A stretch of 64,000 nucleotides of DNA from Fontivita pretiosa (GTDB lineage: Bacteria > Planctomycetota > Phycisphaerae > Tepidisphaerales > Tepidisphaeraceae). Positions 44,401 to 53,204 of this stretch are shown here, in pieces. Position numbers and translations under genes: made by a program. The notes beneath the pieces were generated by a model, which was not told where the DNA came from, searched no databases, and saw nothing but the letters and a program-made list of their open reading frames with translations. How positions within the stretch are numbered: the stretch's first letter is position 1; the number at the start of each line of letters is the position of its first letter. The stretch is from the NCBI RefSeq assembly GCF_050410795.1, contig NZ_CP191258.1, positions 5,084,001 to 5,148,000 on the forward strand, given 5' to 3'.

Positions 44401-46520
44401 TCATGATGAACCAGCTCGACGAGGCCGCCAATCTGATCGAGCTGGCCACCAGCCGATTCCCGCTTCAGCCTCAACTGTGGCTGGACCGTGCCGAGGTCTG
44501 TCGCGCCCGCAATGACCTTCATGGGCAACTGGCGGCACTGGAGACGGCCGTGCAGATCAGCCCCGGCTTCGGCTACGCGGTGCGGGAGCTGGCCGGCGCG
44601 CATGAGCGTCGCGGTGATCTGGAAAAGGCAAGGTCTCTGCTGCAATCCGCGATCGCGCGATCGCCCCTCGATGCCTTCAATCACGGCTGTCTGGCTGACC
44701 TGCTGTGGAAGTCCGGCCAGCGAGCGCAGGCGATTCAGACCATCCGCCACGCCGTCACCCTGGAGCCGGGATACGACTGGGGCTGGCGGGCACTGAGGCG
44801 CTGGGCCGCGGAACTGGCACAGCCGCAATTGCTCGAAGAGGCGATCGACGATCTGCTCGCTCGACGCCCGGGCGAAGCACGCTCGTGGATGATCCTGGCC
44901 GAGAACCTTACGACTGCCGAGAAGCTGGAGCAGCGTCTGGCGGCGGTGCAGAAGGCGATCGAGCTTTCGCCGCGACTGATCGACGCCTACGACCTGAAAG
45001 CCGATCTGCTGGCCAGCGCCGGACGGATCGACGAGGCGCTGGCGGCGTGCGCTCCGGCGGCACTGGTCGCCGAAGGCGGCAATGTGGCCGACCTGCCGGC
45101 TCCATTGCGAGCCCGCGCCGCGATCATCCTGTGGAACGCCGGCCAACGCGATCAGGCCGTTGGGCGCATGCGCGCTCTGGCCGACGATACGCCTCAGTAC
45201 TATCCAGCCTGGGCAGCGCTGTCGGACTGGTATCGCCAGCTCGATCAGAATGATTTGTTTCTCGAAACCGCGCAGCGAATGGTCGTGCTGTTTGCCCAGG
45301 ATCCGCGCGTGCACGGCAACCTGGCCGAAGCCTGCGAGGCGCGCGGCGAGCGAGCCGCCGCCAAAGCCGCCTACGCCCGCGCCGTGCAACTGGCCCCCGA
45401 CTATCCCTTTGCCGCCCTTTCGCTGTTCGACATGCAGATCGAGGACGGCGAAACGGATGCGGCGCAGCGGACGCTGGCTGGCGTTCGCGGCAGCGCCGAG
45501 CCAGAGCACATCGTCGCCCGAGAAGTGATTCTGGCAGCCAGACAGGGCGATGCTCACGCCGCGGCCGAACGCCTGCTGGCGTTGTGCTCGCTCGATTTCC
45601 AGGATCCGATCTTCCTCAATCGCGCGGTTGACGCGATGCGCCAGGCGGACATGGCGCAGGCCATCGAATCCACCTTCGAAGCGGCCTGCCAACGCGATTC
45701 GGAGATCAACCCGCTCGTCGGCGAGGTCTGGATGGCGCAGCTCACTTCCCAGCACCACTACGACCAGGCGGCCAGACTCCTGCAACGGCTGATCGACCGA
45801 GGCCCGCTCGGCGCCCACGCCGCCGCCAGGTTCCTGGAGGCTGCGGCCCAGCACAGGCAGCGGCGACTGGTGAACAGGACGCTTCGCACATACGGGCCAA
45901 AGCTTCGCCAGTCGGCGCGCACCTGGGGCGCGGTGGGTTACGCGCTGACCACGCTTCATCAGATCAGAAAGATGATTCAGTGGATGTCCGACTGGCCGCA
46001 ACGCACCGACGCCGAGCCGTGGATGCTGGCCAATCTCGTGATGTGCCTGCGCCGCTGCGGGCGGGATCGCGACGCCCGGGCCGTCATTGATCACGCCCTG
46101 AGTCTGCCTGCGGACAACGCCACGCCGACGTTGCGAGCCTGGCGTGCGCTGGACCTGGCGCTGGCCGACAACGTGGCCGCGGCCGAGCTCGAACTGGCCC
46201 AAGTCGATGCCTCCATGCTCGAACCGTATTACCAGTTTGTCTATTGCATGGCTTCAGCCCAGTGCGCGGCCCTGAGTAGCGATCACCGCAGCCCCTCGGC
46301 GCAGCGCCGGCAGAGTCTGGGGCAGGCCAGGCAGCAGCTTCGTCGCGCCGATGCCGCGGTGCCCAACCGGCTGTTTGCTCCGGAGCTGCGCCGCGCGCGG
46401 CGTCGCGTGCTGTGGGCCATCGTCCGGCGATTCGGCTCGCGCACGCCGCTGTGGTGCTGGTGGATGCTGGTCGGTGGGACGATGCCCGCCCCGACCGCGA
46501 CCGCCAGCGGGCAGAGCTAA
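41442..46520 (+). CDS. Giant TPR protein with internal C39-like peptidase domain
   Basis: 1,692 residues, no signal peptide or membrane helix. Most is tetratricopeptide repeats in 34-residue rhythm (for example CLAAARQAMELRPGYRPAIQ, AQALLDRAAGAGMACA, EAVQI- and ETEVQIALRIDPSDAHSYAL). Residues about 305-450 form a C39-like papain fold: Cys320 in HHMTCAPATLAAISRYW, His397 in NAHLQAVVGYDSRRG and Asp415 in LLIRDPYVYYV, with GVPFTLTTVEP between. C39 domains cleave or bind Gly-Gly leader peptides. GTG 41442 or 41445 follows AAGGG. Its stop overlaps the convergent AAA+ gene by 4 bp. Substrate unknown. Confidence 0.85.
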   Translation: MVTDYPQQAGRIEQVRELYERSLCVQALRLAQSIAPIRQWNFSPAARLLAGRLAANLGAPQLAAAMHYRAFREFPDDPEVRYYYARLLLERRGPLPAWEFLRSIGDLPDAPAWVRADWFAHHAAVARLFRDFDVAESWLDRAQQLAPQRPWLWIERSALLEAEDRYEQCLAAARQAMELRPGYRPAIQATAHALQLLDRDEEAMALLEDAAGRTESAPILSQLAMLQYELGCYDQAAKTLDRCQALSPLMEKHVARWLASRRCDLACAQGQIEQAIQHARELDDPFHTKIVENLSRPEARTSARRVLLDVAFVRQHHMTCAPATLAAISRYWSMPADHLAVVEEICYDGTPHHSERNWAETHGWIAREFTLTWESATTLIDRGVPFTLTTVEPDNAHLQAVVGYDSRRGTLLIRDPYVYYVIEMMAEPMLQRYRSSGPRAMAMVPRDRADLLGDGLELKDADLWDKTYAVQRALVRHDRDGAVRICAELEAASPDHLLTASTKRAIASYDGDSVAALAVFEKLLGQFPDDANLLLSKLSCLASLGRRQEYLALLAPLCSRSDSDPIFWQVYARELARDARQHAQAWRLLRRALRRRPRDAICYSLLGNILWDRGQREQAAELYRFSACLEDKNESLARTYFIASRHLGKAAQALEHLRARFQRLARSSGRAVRTLFWALEELNQTREALEVLDLALRLRPDDGELLLYAASCNARCGRFDTAQALLDRAAGAGMACAADRLCASAELASLRGDLQTARELWAQICRLQPLNVDAHARLAKLLAETQSPAAALAHLRAACERFPHHYGLQQLLLTWLRDEASPQEAEPVARRLVAAFPDDTWARRELAIALLRQQRYEPAETEVQIALRIDPSDAHSYALLGRIHLEARKTHQAREAFRQAISRSADIEYAISGLLDACDSTTQQREALAFVRDELRRQTTFGDGLLAFRQRAAELLPRQQVLALLREAHAARPDLWHAWSALVQQLLMMNQLDEAANLIELATSRFPLQPQLWLDRAEVCRARNDLHGQLAALETAVQISPGFGYAVRELAGAHERRGDLEKARSLLQSAIARSPLDAFNHGCLADLLWKSGQRAQAIQTIRHAVTLEPGYDWGWRALRRWAAELAQPQLLEEAIDDLLARRPGEARSWMILAENLTTAEKLEQRLAAVQKAIELSPRLIDAYDLKADLLASAGRIDEALAACAPAALVAEGGNVADLPAPLRARAAIILWNAGQRDQAVGRMRALADDTPQYYPAWAALSDWYRQLDQNDLFLETAQRMVVLFAQDPRVHGNLAEACEARGERAAAKAAYARAVQLAPDYPFAALSLFDMQIEDGETDAAQRTLAGVRGSAEPEHIVAREVILAARQGDAHAAAERLLALCSLDFQDPIFLNRAVDAMRQADMAQAIESTFEAACQRDSEINPLVGEVWMAQLTSQHHYDQAARLLQRLIDRGPLGAHAAARFLEAAAQHRQRRLVNRTLRTYGPKLRQSARTWGAVGYALTTLHQIRKMIQWMSDWPQRTDAEPWMLANLVMCLRRCGRDRDARAVIDHALSLPADNATPTLRAWRALDLALADNVAAAELELAQVDASMLEPYYQFVYCMASAQCAALSSDHRSPSAQRRQSLGQARQQLRRADAAVPNRLFAPELRRARRRVLWAIVRRFGSRTPLWCWWMLVGGTMPAPTATASGQS

Positions 46521-48034
46521 TCCGCCGGAACACAGCGTCCGGTGGCCCAGCGACGCAACGCCTGCACGCGCTCCCTCATGGTGACCGACAGAGGCGGCGA
46601 AGCGTTGAGGGCGGCGAGGATGTGCCGCGTGGACAGTTGCTCTGCTGCCGCAAAGGCCTCGTGAAGCGCACTGATGATCGCCTGTTCGATCTCTGCCCCG
46701 CTGAACCCTTCAGAAGCATCTGACAATGATTCCAGATCGAACAGACCCGGATCGCGTCTGCGCTTGCGCAGATGGATGGCGAAGATAGCCCTGCGCGCCT
46801 GGGGCGTGGGCAGGTCCACGAAGAAGATCTCATCGAATCGGCCCTTACGAAGCAGCTCCGGGGGCAGGGCCTCGATATCGTTGGCGGTAGCGACGAGAAA
46901 CACAGGAGCCTGGTGTTCCTGCATCCAAGTCAGCAGTGCACCGAACATGCGTTTGCTCAAGCCGCCGTCGGAGCTCTGCGCCGCCGCCGACGCGAAGGCT
47001 TTCTCGATCTCGTCGATCCAGAGGATGATCGGGGCCATGGATTCGGCCTGCCTCAGAGCATCGCGCAGGCGACGCTCGGATTCGCCGATGTACTTGTCAT
47101 ACAGCGCCCCCACGTCCATGCGCAGCAGCGGGCGACTCCAGGCGGTGGCGATGGCCTTGGCGGCCAGCGACTTGCCGGCGCCCTGCACCCCGAGCATCAG
47201 CACTCCGCGCGGCGCGCTCAGGCCGAACGATTCGGCATCCGGCGTCAGCGCCCCCTGTCGCTGCGCCAGCCAGGCTTTCAGACGACCCAGCCCGCCGACA
47301 TCGTCCAGACTCGTCGGCGTCTCGATGTATTCCAGCAGCGAGTGCCCGCCGCTCAGCGCCCGACGCTTGTGCGCCAGGATGTGGTTGACATCATCGCCAT
47401 CAAGCCGGCGATCATCGGCGACGGTCTGGATGATGATCTGTCTGGCCTGGCGGCGCGTCAGCCCGCGCAGATTGCGCACGATCACGGAAAGTTCAGCGCG
47501 GGTGATGTCCACCTGGATCGGTCGCTGTTCGTTGATCTGTCGCAGGGTTGCGCGGACCAGTTGTTCCAGCTCCTGCTCGGTGGGCAGTGACAGCTCCATC
47601 CGGGTCGCCAGCGCCGCGATCGAAGCCGGCAGTTCGTCGGTCGAATCGATCAACACGAGCATCGAGCCGCTGCGTGCCGCGCGGTCGATCAGATCGCGCG
47701 CCAGCCGTCGCGTCCTCTCGTCCTTCAGGTGCACGGCAAGATCCAGAAAGACAAATATTCCCAGCATTGGCTCGCGGGTATGCAGGTGATACAGTGCGGC
47801 GGCGGGATGCTCGGTATCGGCCAGTGACGCGCTGGAGGCGATCAGACCGTCGCGCAGGCCGGCGCTGATCGTCCACAGCCACAGGTCCAGCCCGCGCTGC
47901 ATCGCGACGTTGCGCACCACCGCCAGCGCATCGTTCTCTTCATACGTGAAGATCGTGACGCACGGGTGCCGGGCTACCAGCAGGCGGTCCAGGCGTTGCT
48001 CATCGCTCATTTCAGGCGTCGCAGCGCCGCTCAT
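46517..48034 (-). CDS. Ycf46-like AAA+ ATPase
   Basis: 505 residues. N-terminal half (LLVARHPCVTIFTYEENDAL, GIFVFLDLAVHLKDERTRRL) is the degenerate domain of the Ycf46 type; the C-terminal half is a classical AAA module: Walker A GVQGAGKS at 282-289, Walker B IILWIDEIEKAF at 336-347, sensor Asn385 (VATANDIEALP) and Arg399 in RKGRFDEIFF. Ycf46 homologues occur in cyanobacteria and plastids and are linked to carbon/redox response there; function here is open. ATG 48034 is preceded by GGAGG. It is convergent with the giant TPR-C39 gene. Confidence 0.85.
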   Translation of the reverse strand: MSGAATPEMSDEQRLDRLLVARHPCVTIFTYEENDALAVVRNVAMQRGLDLWLWTISAGLRDGLIASSASLADTEHPAAALYHLHTREPMLGIFVFLDLAVHLKDERTRRLARDLIDRAARSGSMLVLIDSTDELPASIAALATRMELSLPTEQELEQLVRATLRQINEQRPIQVDITRAELSVIVRNLRGLTRRQARQIIIQTVADDRRLDGDDVNHILAHKRRALSGGHSLLEYIETPTSLDDVGGLGRLKAWLAQRQGALTPDAESFGLSAPRGVLMLGVQGAGKSLAAKAIATAWSRPLLRMDVGALYDKYIGESERRLRDALRQAESMAPIILWIDEIEKAFASAAAQSSDGGLSKRMFGALLTWMQEHQAPVFLVATANDIEALPPELLRKGRFDEIFFVDLPTPQARRAIFAIHLRKRRRDPGLFDLESLSDASEGFSGAEIEQAIISALHEAFAAAEQLSTRHILAALNASPPLSVTMRERVQALRRWATGRCVPAD

Positions 48035-48194
48035 CCATGCAGCCTCCGGACTGGATTGTATCGGACGTTCTCAAGCTTTCACGTGGAATCGGCCGATAGC
48101 TCAAATTACTGCGCTGCGCGTCGCGGGCGCGCCGGAGCAACGCAGTTCGGGGCGGATCAGTGAATCGGAACGGGATACCATCGGAGCCAGCATC

Positions 48195-48794
48195 ATGTCC
48201 GTAACCGTCGATCATCAACCGCTGCCCGCCGACGAGCTGGGGCTTAAGACCATCGGCCAGGTGCTCAGTCACATCCAGAAGAGCAACCGGCTGATCGTGC
48301 ACATCCTGCTGGACGGCGAAGAGCCGGACCTGGACAAGCTGGGCACATTGAAGGCCGCGCCGTTGCTGGGCCACACCCTGTTCATCGAGACCACCGAGCC
48401 TCGCCGCATCGCACGCGAAGTTCTGGGCGAGGTCGAGACCCAGCTTGCCGAGGCCGATCGGCTCACTCACGAGGCGGTGGAGCTTCTTCGCCAGAACCAG
48501 CCGATGAAGGCGATGGAAAAACTGCGCGGCTGCTTCACGACCTGGCAGTACGCTCAGGAGTCGGTGCTGAAAATCTCCCAGTTGCTCAGGATCGACCTGT
48601 CGAAGGTCGTGGTGGATGGTAAGCCATTCGTGCAGGTCCTGGGCGACTTTGCCCAGCAGCTCAGGCTGATCAAAACATCTCTGGAAAACCGTGACTTCGT
48701 CGCGCTGATGGACACGCTGGTGTACGAAGTCTCCGAAAGCAGCAGTGCCTGGCGGGCGGCGATCAGCTCCATCCGCTCGGCCGCCGGCGCCTGA
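48195..48794 (+). CDS. Hypothetical protein, mostly helical
   Basis: 199 residues, no signal or membrane segment. Opens MSVTVDHQPLPADELGLKTI then GQVLSHIQKSNRLIVHILLD; the centre is amphipathic helix (AREVLGEVETQLAEADRLTH, EAVELLRQNQPMKAMEKLRG). The end is Ser/Ala rich. ATG 48195 follows GGAG. It is divergent from the AAA+ gene (160 bp) and 35 bp before the Nramp-like gene. I recognise no family. Confidence 0.6.
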   Translation: MSVTVDHQPLPADELGLKTIGQVLSHIQKSNRLIVHILLDGEEPDLDKLGTLKAAPLLGHTLFIETTEPRRIAREVLGEVETQLAEADRLTHEAVELLRQNQPMKAMEKLRGCFTTWQYAQESVLKISQLLRIDLSKVVVDGKPFVQVLGDFAQQLRLIKTSLENRDFVALMDTLVYEVSESSSAWRAAISSIRSAAGA

Positions 48795-48829
48795 TTTGTC
48801 GCCCGGTCCTTTGGGCAAGGAGGGCCGCT

Positions 48830-50284
48830 GTGCTTCAGCCGCCTCAACAGCTCAGGCCGCGCGATCTTCCCGAAAAACTCAAGCCCAACTGGGCATTGAC
48901 CGGCCCGGGCGCGATCCTCGTGGGACTGTCCATCGGCGCCGGTGAGATCATCATCTGGCCGCGAATCGCGGCCCAGTACGGCGCGGGAATGGCCTGGGCG
49001 GCGCTGGCGGGCGTGTTCCTCCAGCTCTGGCTGAACTTCGAGATCGGGCGATGGACCATCGCCACCGGCGAAACCGTCTACAGCGGCTTTGCCCGCATCT
49101 GGCGAGGCTTTGCGCCGCTGTTCATCCTGTTCAACATTCTGGGCTGGCTGGCGCCGGGATGGGCCAGGGCTTCGGGATCGGCGATGAAGGCGCTTCTGGT
49201 CGGGCCGGGCTGGCACTCCACCGCCGCCGACGCCGACTTCTTCGGCACCGACACGTTCTGGACCATCCTGACCTTCGCGCTGGTGGCAGTGGTGCTGTTC
49301 GGCCCGAAACTGGTGTACAAATCCGTCGAGCGCACCGTCGAGGCACTGGTGCTGATCGTGACGAGCGGGCTGGTGCTGGTGGCGATCAACGTCGGTAGCG
49401 CCGCGACGTGGCGCGACCTTGGCGCAGGCCTGGTGAACATCGGGCACATCGACCCGCGCATGGACGTGAAGGCGTTTTTCATCGCGCTGGTCTTCGCCGG
49501 CGCGGGCGGCACCGCCAACCTCTTCTACAGCTTTTACCTTCGCGACAAGCAGATCGGGATGGCGTCGTGGGTTCCGCGGATGCTCAACCCCCTGCGCGGA
49601 CGGACCGAAGCAACGCCCGCGACCGGCTTTCGCTTCCCCGAAACTCCGGACAACCTGCGACGCTTCCGCGCGTGGTTCGGCTTCGTCTGCCAGGATCAGG
49701 CCCTGTACTTCTTCGGCCTGAACAGCCTGACGATCCTGCTGTTCATCTTCGGCGCGCTGGCGGTATTGCACCCTGGCGGAACGATTCCCGCGCCCGGGTC
49801 GCTGATCTGGGACGAGGCCAGCATTCTCGGCCAGGTCTGGGGTGCGACGGGTCGGATCATTTTCCTGCTGGTGGGCGTCGCCACACTGTTCAGCACGCAG
49901 CTTACGCTGGTGGACGGGGTGGCGCGCTCGATCGCCGACATCATCTACACCAGCTTTCCCGCCGCCCGTAAACGCGATATTGGATGGTGGTATGTTCTGG
50001 TGGCGATCGTGTGGATCATCGTGGGCATCGCGATGACCTGGCAGATGGAGAAACGCGGAGTCAGCGAACTGGGGTTCTTGTTCAACGCCGCGTACATGGG
50101 CGGGTTTGCGATGGCCGTCTACGCCCCGCTGCTGATGGTGCTGAACCACCGGCTATTGCCGCAGGGCGCGCGCCCCGGTGTCGTCTGCACTTCGATGCTG
50201 GCGCTGACGTCGATCGTTTACGTCGGTTTTGCGCTGGCATGCGTGTACTGGGAGCTGTGCAGAATGATGGGCACAGGCGGGTGA
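48830..50284 (+). CDS. Nramp-fold transporter without canonical metal motifs
   Basis: 484 residues, about 11-12 helices with the LeuT-type arrangement of Nramp. TM1 reads TGPGAILVGLSIGAGEIIIW where canonical Nramp has the metal-binding DPGN, and TM6 reads FAGAGGTANLFYSFYLRDKQ where the MPH motif is expected. Substrate is therefore unlikely to be Mn2+/Fe2+ coordinated in the usual way; Mg2+, another ion or an organic substrate is possible. GTG 48830 has AAGGAGGG 5 nt upstream. It ends 20 bp before the convergent UroD-family gene. Confidence 0.8.
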   Translation: MLQPPQQLRPRDLPEKLKPNWALTGPGAILVGLSIGAGEIIIWPRIAAQYGAGMAWAALAGVFLQLWLNFEIGRWTIATGETVYSGFARIWRGFAPLFILFNILGWLAPGWARASGSAMKALLVGPGWHSTAADADFFGTDTFWTILTFALVAVVLFGPKLVYKSVERTVEALVLIVTSGLVLVAINVGSAATWRDLGAGLVNIGHIDPRMDVKAFFIALVFAGAGGTANLFYSFYLRDKQIGMASWVPRMLNPLRGRTEATPATGFRFPETPDNLRRFRAWFGFVCQDQALYFFGLNSLTILLFIFGALAVLHPGGTIPAPGSLIWDEASILGQVWGATGRIIFLLVGVATLFSTQLTLVDGVARSIADIIYTSFPAARKRDIGWWYVLVAIVWIIVGIAMTWQMEKRGVSELGFLFNAAYMGGFAMAVYAPLLMVLNHRLLPQGARPGVVCTSMLALTSIVYVGFALACVYWELCRMMGTGG

Positions 50285-50303
50285 GTCCGGGTCATGCGCG
50301 GCA

Positions 50304-51464
50304 TCAGGGCTTGAACCTGCGGCAAAGCTCGACCGCCCTCTTGATGTTGTCCGGCGGGGTCGGCGGCGCGATCGAGCAGGCGGTGGAGAGGATAAACCCG
50401 CCCAGCGTGTGCCCGGCCGTCTCCAGGATCTCGCGCACGTCGTGCTCCACCTTCTGCCTGTTCCCGCGAAGCAGCGTGTTGACCGGGTCGATGTTGCCCT
50501 TGATGAAGATCCTTCCGTTACAGCGACGCACCGCATCGGCCAGATCCACATTCCCCAGCGGCGGCGGATCCAGGCACTCGATGCCTGACACGCCGCAGCG
50601 CATCATCAGCTCCAGCCGGTCTCCGATTGCTCCGCAGGTATGCGTGTAGCTGAATGCGCCCTGCTGGCGCACCGCCTCGGCGATGCGGCTTTCGGCGGGG
50701 ATGATGTACTGCTCGTACATCTGCGGCGAGAGAAAGCCGCTTCCGGCGAAGGGGCTGCTGATCTTGATCGCGTGCGCGCCTCGCCGCACCTGCGCCACCG
50801 CCAGTGCCACAGACCACTTCGTGCAGGTCTCCAGCAGCCGCTGCGACTTTTCCGGCTCGGTGAGCAGCGCGATCAGGCCTTCCTCCATGCCCAGCAGGTT
50901 CAGGAAATGATCCAGCGGCGAGCGAACTTCGCCGTGAACGGAATAGCGATCTCCGCACCGCTCGATCACGCGATCGATCAGGCCGAACGCCTCCTGCGGA
51001 ATCTGCTCGGGTGTTTTGAAATCGAAGGTTCCCTTGCTCCACTGAAAGGCCCTGTACGACTGCGGCGCCCAGTCCAGCGGATGCTCGTAGTCGATCTCAT
51101 CGAGCGTCGGGAAGCGAAAGGTCGGGCTCTTCTTGTAGTACGCGTCGTCGTCGCGCGTGCATTCGATCCTGGCGCCGTCGCGCATGTACAACGTTGGGAC
51201 TTCGGCGTCGCGATCGACACGCTCGACCAGGTCCATCAATCCCGGCACCCGCCCGGGCTTGTGGCACAGAATCCCGTCAAAGTCGTACAACTGCCGCATG
51301 CGGATCAGGCAATCAGCCCACACCTCGTTGCTGATGAAGTAGTCGATCGGATGCACGGCGGTGTTGATGATGGTGTGCCCATTGGCCATCTGGCACATAA
51401 CGGGGACTTGCTCGGGGTGCTGCTGACGCATCGCACTTTCGACAAGCTGCTTTGGAGTTGGCAT
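50304..51464 (-). CDS. Uroporphyrinogen decarboxylase family (MtaA/CmuA-like)
   Basis: 386 residues, UroD TIM barrel. His275-x-Cys277 (SYTHTCGAIGDRLELM) and Cys363 (GGFILSTACSI) form an H-x-C...C set like the zinc site of corrinoid methyltransferases MtaA/CmuA, rather than the Arg-rich porphyrin site of true HemE. NIDPVNTLLRGN and SGIECLDPPPLGNVDL are further family sequences. It probably moves a methyl group to or from a corrinoid (inference). No corrinoid protein is adjacent. ATG 51464 is chosen; the frame upstream to 52199 is antisense to the next gene. Confidence 0.78.
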   Translation of the reverse strand: MPTPKQLVESAMRQQHPEQVPVMCQMANGHTIINTAVHPIDYFISNEVWADCLIRMRQLYDFDGILCHKPGRVPGLMDLVERVDRDAEVPTLYMRDGARIECTRDDDAYYKKSPTFRFPTLDEIDYEHPLDWAPQSYRAFQWSKGTFDFKTPEQIPQEAFGLIDRVIERCGDRYSVHGEVRSPLDHFLNLLGMEEGLIALLTEPEKSQRLLETCTKWSVALAVAQVRRGAHAIKISSPFAGSGFLSPQMYEQYIIPAESRIAEAVRQQGAFSYTHTCGAIGDRLELMMRCGVSGIECLDPPPLGNVDLADAVRRCNGRIFIKGNIDPVNTLLRGNRQKVEHDVREILETAGHTLGGFILSTACSIAPPTPPDNIKRAVELCRRFKP

Positions 51465-51726
51465 GGGCGCTGGACCTCGATTCGCGACGCGACGCTGAAT
51501 TCGCACGCAGGGATCTGCCAGATCATCATAGAACCGACAGCGGTCGGGGAAAATCAAGCGTCGATTGGGCGAGCAATTAGCAGATTCGGGTGGCCGTGGC
51601 GTCGAGGGAAAAGCGTCACGACATGGCGGGGTTGTGGATAGTGGGGATTTCCTGCTGCTGGCGGCTCGGTTAGAATTCCGGCCGATTCGATGCTGCGATA
51701 TCCTTGAACTGAAGCGAGGTTGTGAG

Positions 51727-52272
51727 ATGGCCAAGGGCAAAGCGAGCGACAGCCAGACGGGTACGGGGGAAGATGCAAAGCCTGCGACGGGGAAGCAGAA
51801 GAAGTCAACCGCGGGAAGCGGACAGGCAAGCGAGGCGGCGGCGCGGGCGGGCGGCGCCGCGCCGGCCGCGGCGAAAACGCCTGGCAAGCCGGCGCGGTCG
51901 AGAAAGTCAGGTGCGGGCAAGGCGCAGGTCTCGGCCGCGCCCCCGCCGCTGATCGACACCTCGCTGGCCGCGCAGGCGGCCGCCAAGATGCTCGCCGCCG
52001 GTTTCACCAAGTCGCCAGCGGCGGCCACAGGGTCGGCATCGGGTGGTTCCCGGACCAGCGATTCGTCCACGCCACAGGAGAGTGCGCTGTTCCGGCAGAT
52101 CAAGGCGGGTCTGAACAAGCCGCACGCTGCCACCATGTCCAGCGTTCTGGAAAAGTCACAGGGTCCCGAGCCGGTCAAGCAGCACCGCGAGTTCAGCAAG
52201 CAGGTGGGGCATAATCAGACATTTCAGGCGGACGTGACACGAAGCGGTGTGCCGCGGCGAACACCGGGTTGA
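51727..52272 (+). CDS. Lys/Ala-rich protein with conserved-looking tail
   Basis: 181 residues. The N-terminal ~100 residues are low-complexity Ala/Lys/Gly/Ser (MAKGKASDSQTGTGEDAKPA and following) of the kind seen in histone-H1-like or disordered linker proteins. The C-terminus is more specific: SALFRQIKAGLNKPHAATMS, SVLEKSQGPEPVKQHREFSK and NQTFQADVTRSGVPRRTPG. ATG 51727 follows GAGG. DNA binding is plausible from charge but not shown. Confidence 0.6.
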   Translation: MAKGKASDSQTGTGEDAKPATGKQKKSTAGSGQASEAAARAGGAAPAAAKTPGKPARSRKSGAGKAQVSAAPPPLIDTSLAAQAAAKMLAAGFTKSPAAATGSASGGSRTSDSSTPQESALFRQIKAGLNKPHAATMSSVLEKSQGPEPVKQHREFSKQVGHNQTFQADVTRSGVPRRTPG

Positions 52273-52377
52273 TGGGCAACGAGGCCCCAGCGCACACGAA
52301 GGCAGATTGGAAGCAGTTGCTGGCGTGACCGGCGAGCAGGCTGGCCCTCGCCGGCCGCACGTGTCGTATGCGGCAGA

Positions 52378-52989
52378 CTAGGCCGCGGCGCAGCGTGGCT
52401 GCGGGTTTTGGGTCTGGGTCAGCGGCTGCGGCTGAGCGGGCGGCTGGTTCTGCTGCAAGACGGTTGCGGCCACGGGGACCGGCGCCGCCAGTGCCGCGGC
52501 CATGCGTGCGCGTTCCGCCATCGCCTCGAACTGCCAGCGAATCAGCCGCTTGAGGCGCTCGATGTCGCAGCCGCGCAGCCGCCGGTAGGACACCTGCACG
52601 CGCTGTCCGCTGGACATGGTGATCAGCATTTCATGTTCCCGCGCCCGCGCCTCGATCATTTCGTCCCAGGGATACTCGGTGTTGTCCTTGTCCGGCAGCG
52701 ACAGCCCGCGCGGGGTAAGACGCACACACGGCGGGCGGCGCGCGAAGATCGCAAAACACCCCGTCGCCAGCACCAGAACCCAGAAAAACAGCGACAGCGT
52801 CTGTCCGCGCGAGAGCTGGATCAGCCCGTACAACAGTGGCACTGCGACGATCAGCCCATGCAAACGTCCGGCCGTATCGTAAAAGTCGATGCGGTTTCGG
52901 ATCGGCATGGGGCGCAGGCAGAGGTTGGCGTGGCCGATCGTCGGCCCCCGCACGTCTCCCTGAATCGCCTTGGTCAATTCGTCACGCAT
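52378..52989 (-). CDS. Membrane protein with PH-like domain
   Basis: 203 residues. Two hydrophobic helices (HGLIVAVPLLYGLIQL and LSLFFWVLVLATGCFAIFA) form a hairpin, followed by a soluble domain with CVRLTPRGLSLPDKDNTEYP, WDEMIEAR and EMLITMSSGQRVQVSYRRLR. That pattern is like bacterial PH (DUF304-type) proteins. The C-terminus is Pro/Gln-rich. TATCCT lies 9 nt before ATG 52989. Confidence 0.6.
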   Translation of the reverse strand: MRDELTKAIQGDVRGPTIGHANLCLRPMPIRNRIDFYDTAGRLHGLIVAVPLLYGLIQLSRGQTLSLFFWVLVLATGCFAIFARRPPCVRLTPRGLSLPDKDNTEYPWDEMIEARAREHEMLITMSSGQRVQVSYRRLRGCDIERLKRLIRWQFEAMAERARMAAALAAPVPVAATVLQQNQPPAQPQPLTQTQNPQPRCAAA

Positions 52990-53204
52990 CGTGAGCAAAG
53001 GATACGATATGTCTATGTCGGCTGGCGAATGCAGGACGTTGCGGCGAGCTGCGCAGGAGATGAAATCCGTCGAGTTGCCTGCGGATTGTTTGGGATATGA
53101 CGAATATGCCGCAGCGGAATGGTTCTGGCGGAGGGCTTCACATCAGTTGCCGCCCGTTCGCGTTGTCGCAGGCCATTGAGCTGATGACGCTGCTGATCGC
53201 GGCG

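Noticed and set aside
41070..46202. Long minus-strand open frames (738 and 675 codons)
   Set aside because: Shadows of the TPR-C39 gene, which has continuous TPR and C39 motifs on the plus strand.
51465..52199. N-terminal extension of the UroD-family protein
   Set aside because: The extra 245 codons are antisense to the Lys/Ala-rich gene and unlike any UroD protein; ATG 51464 fits the family start.
52970..53179. 69-codon open frame on the plus strand
   Set aside because: It begins inside the opposite-strand PH-like gene start region and has no ribosome site or family match.
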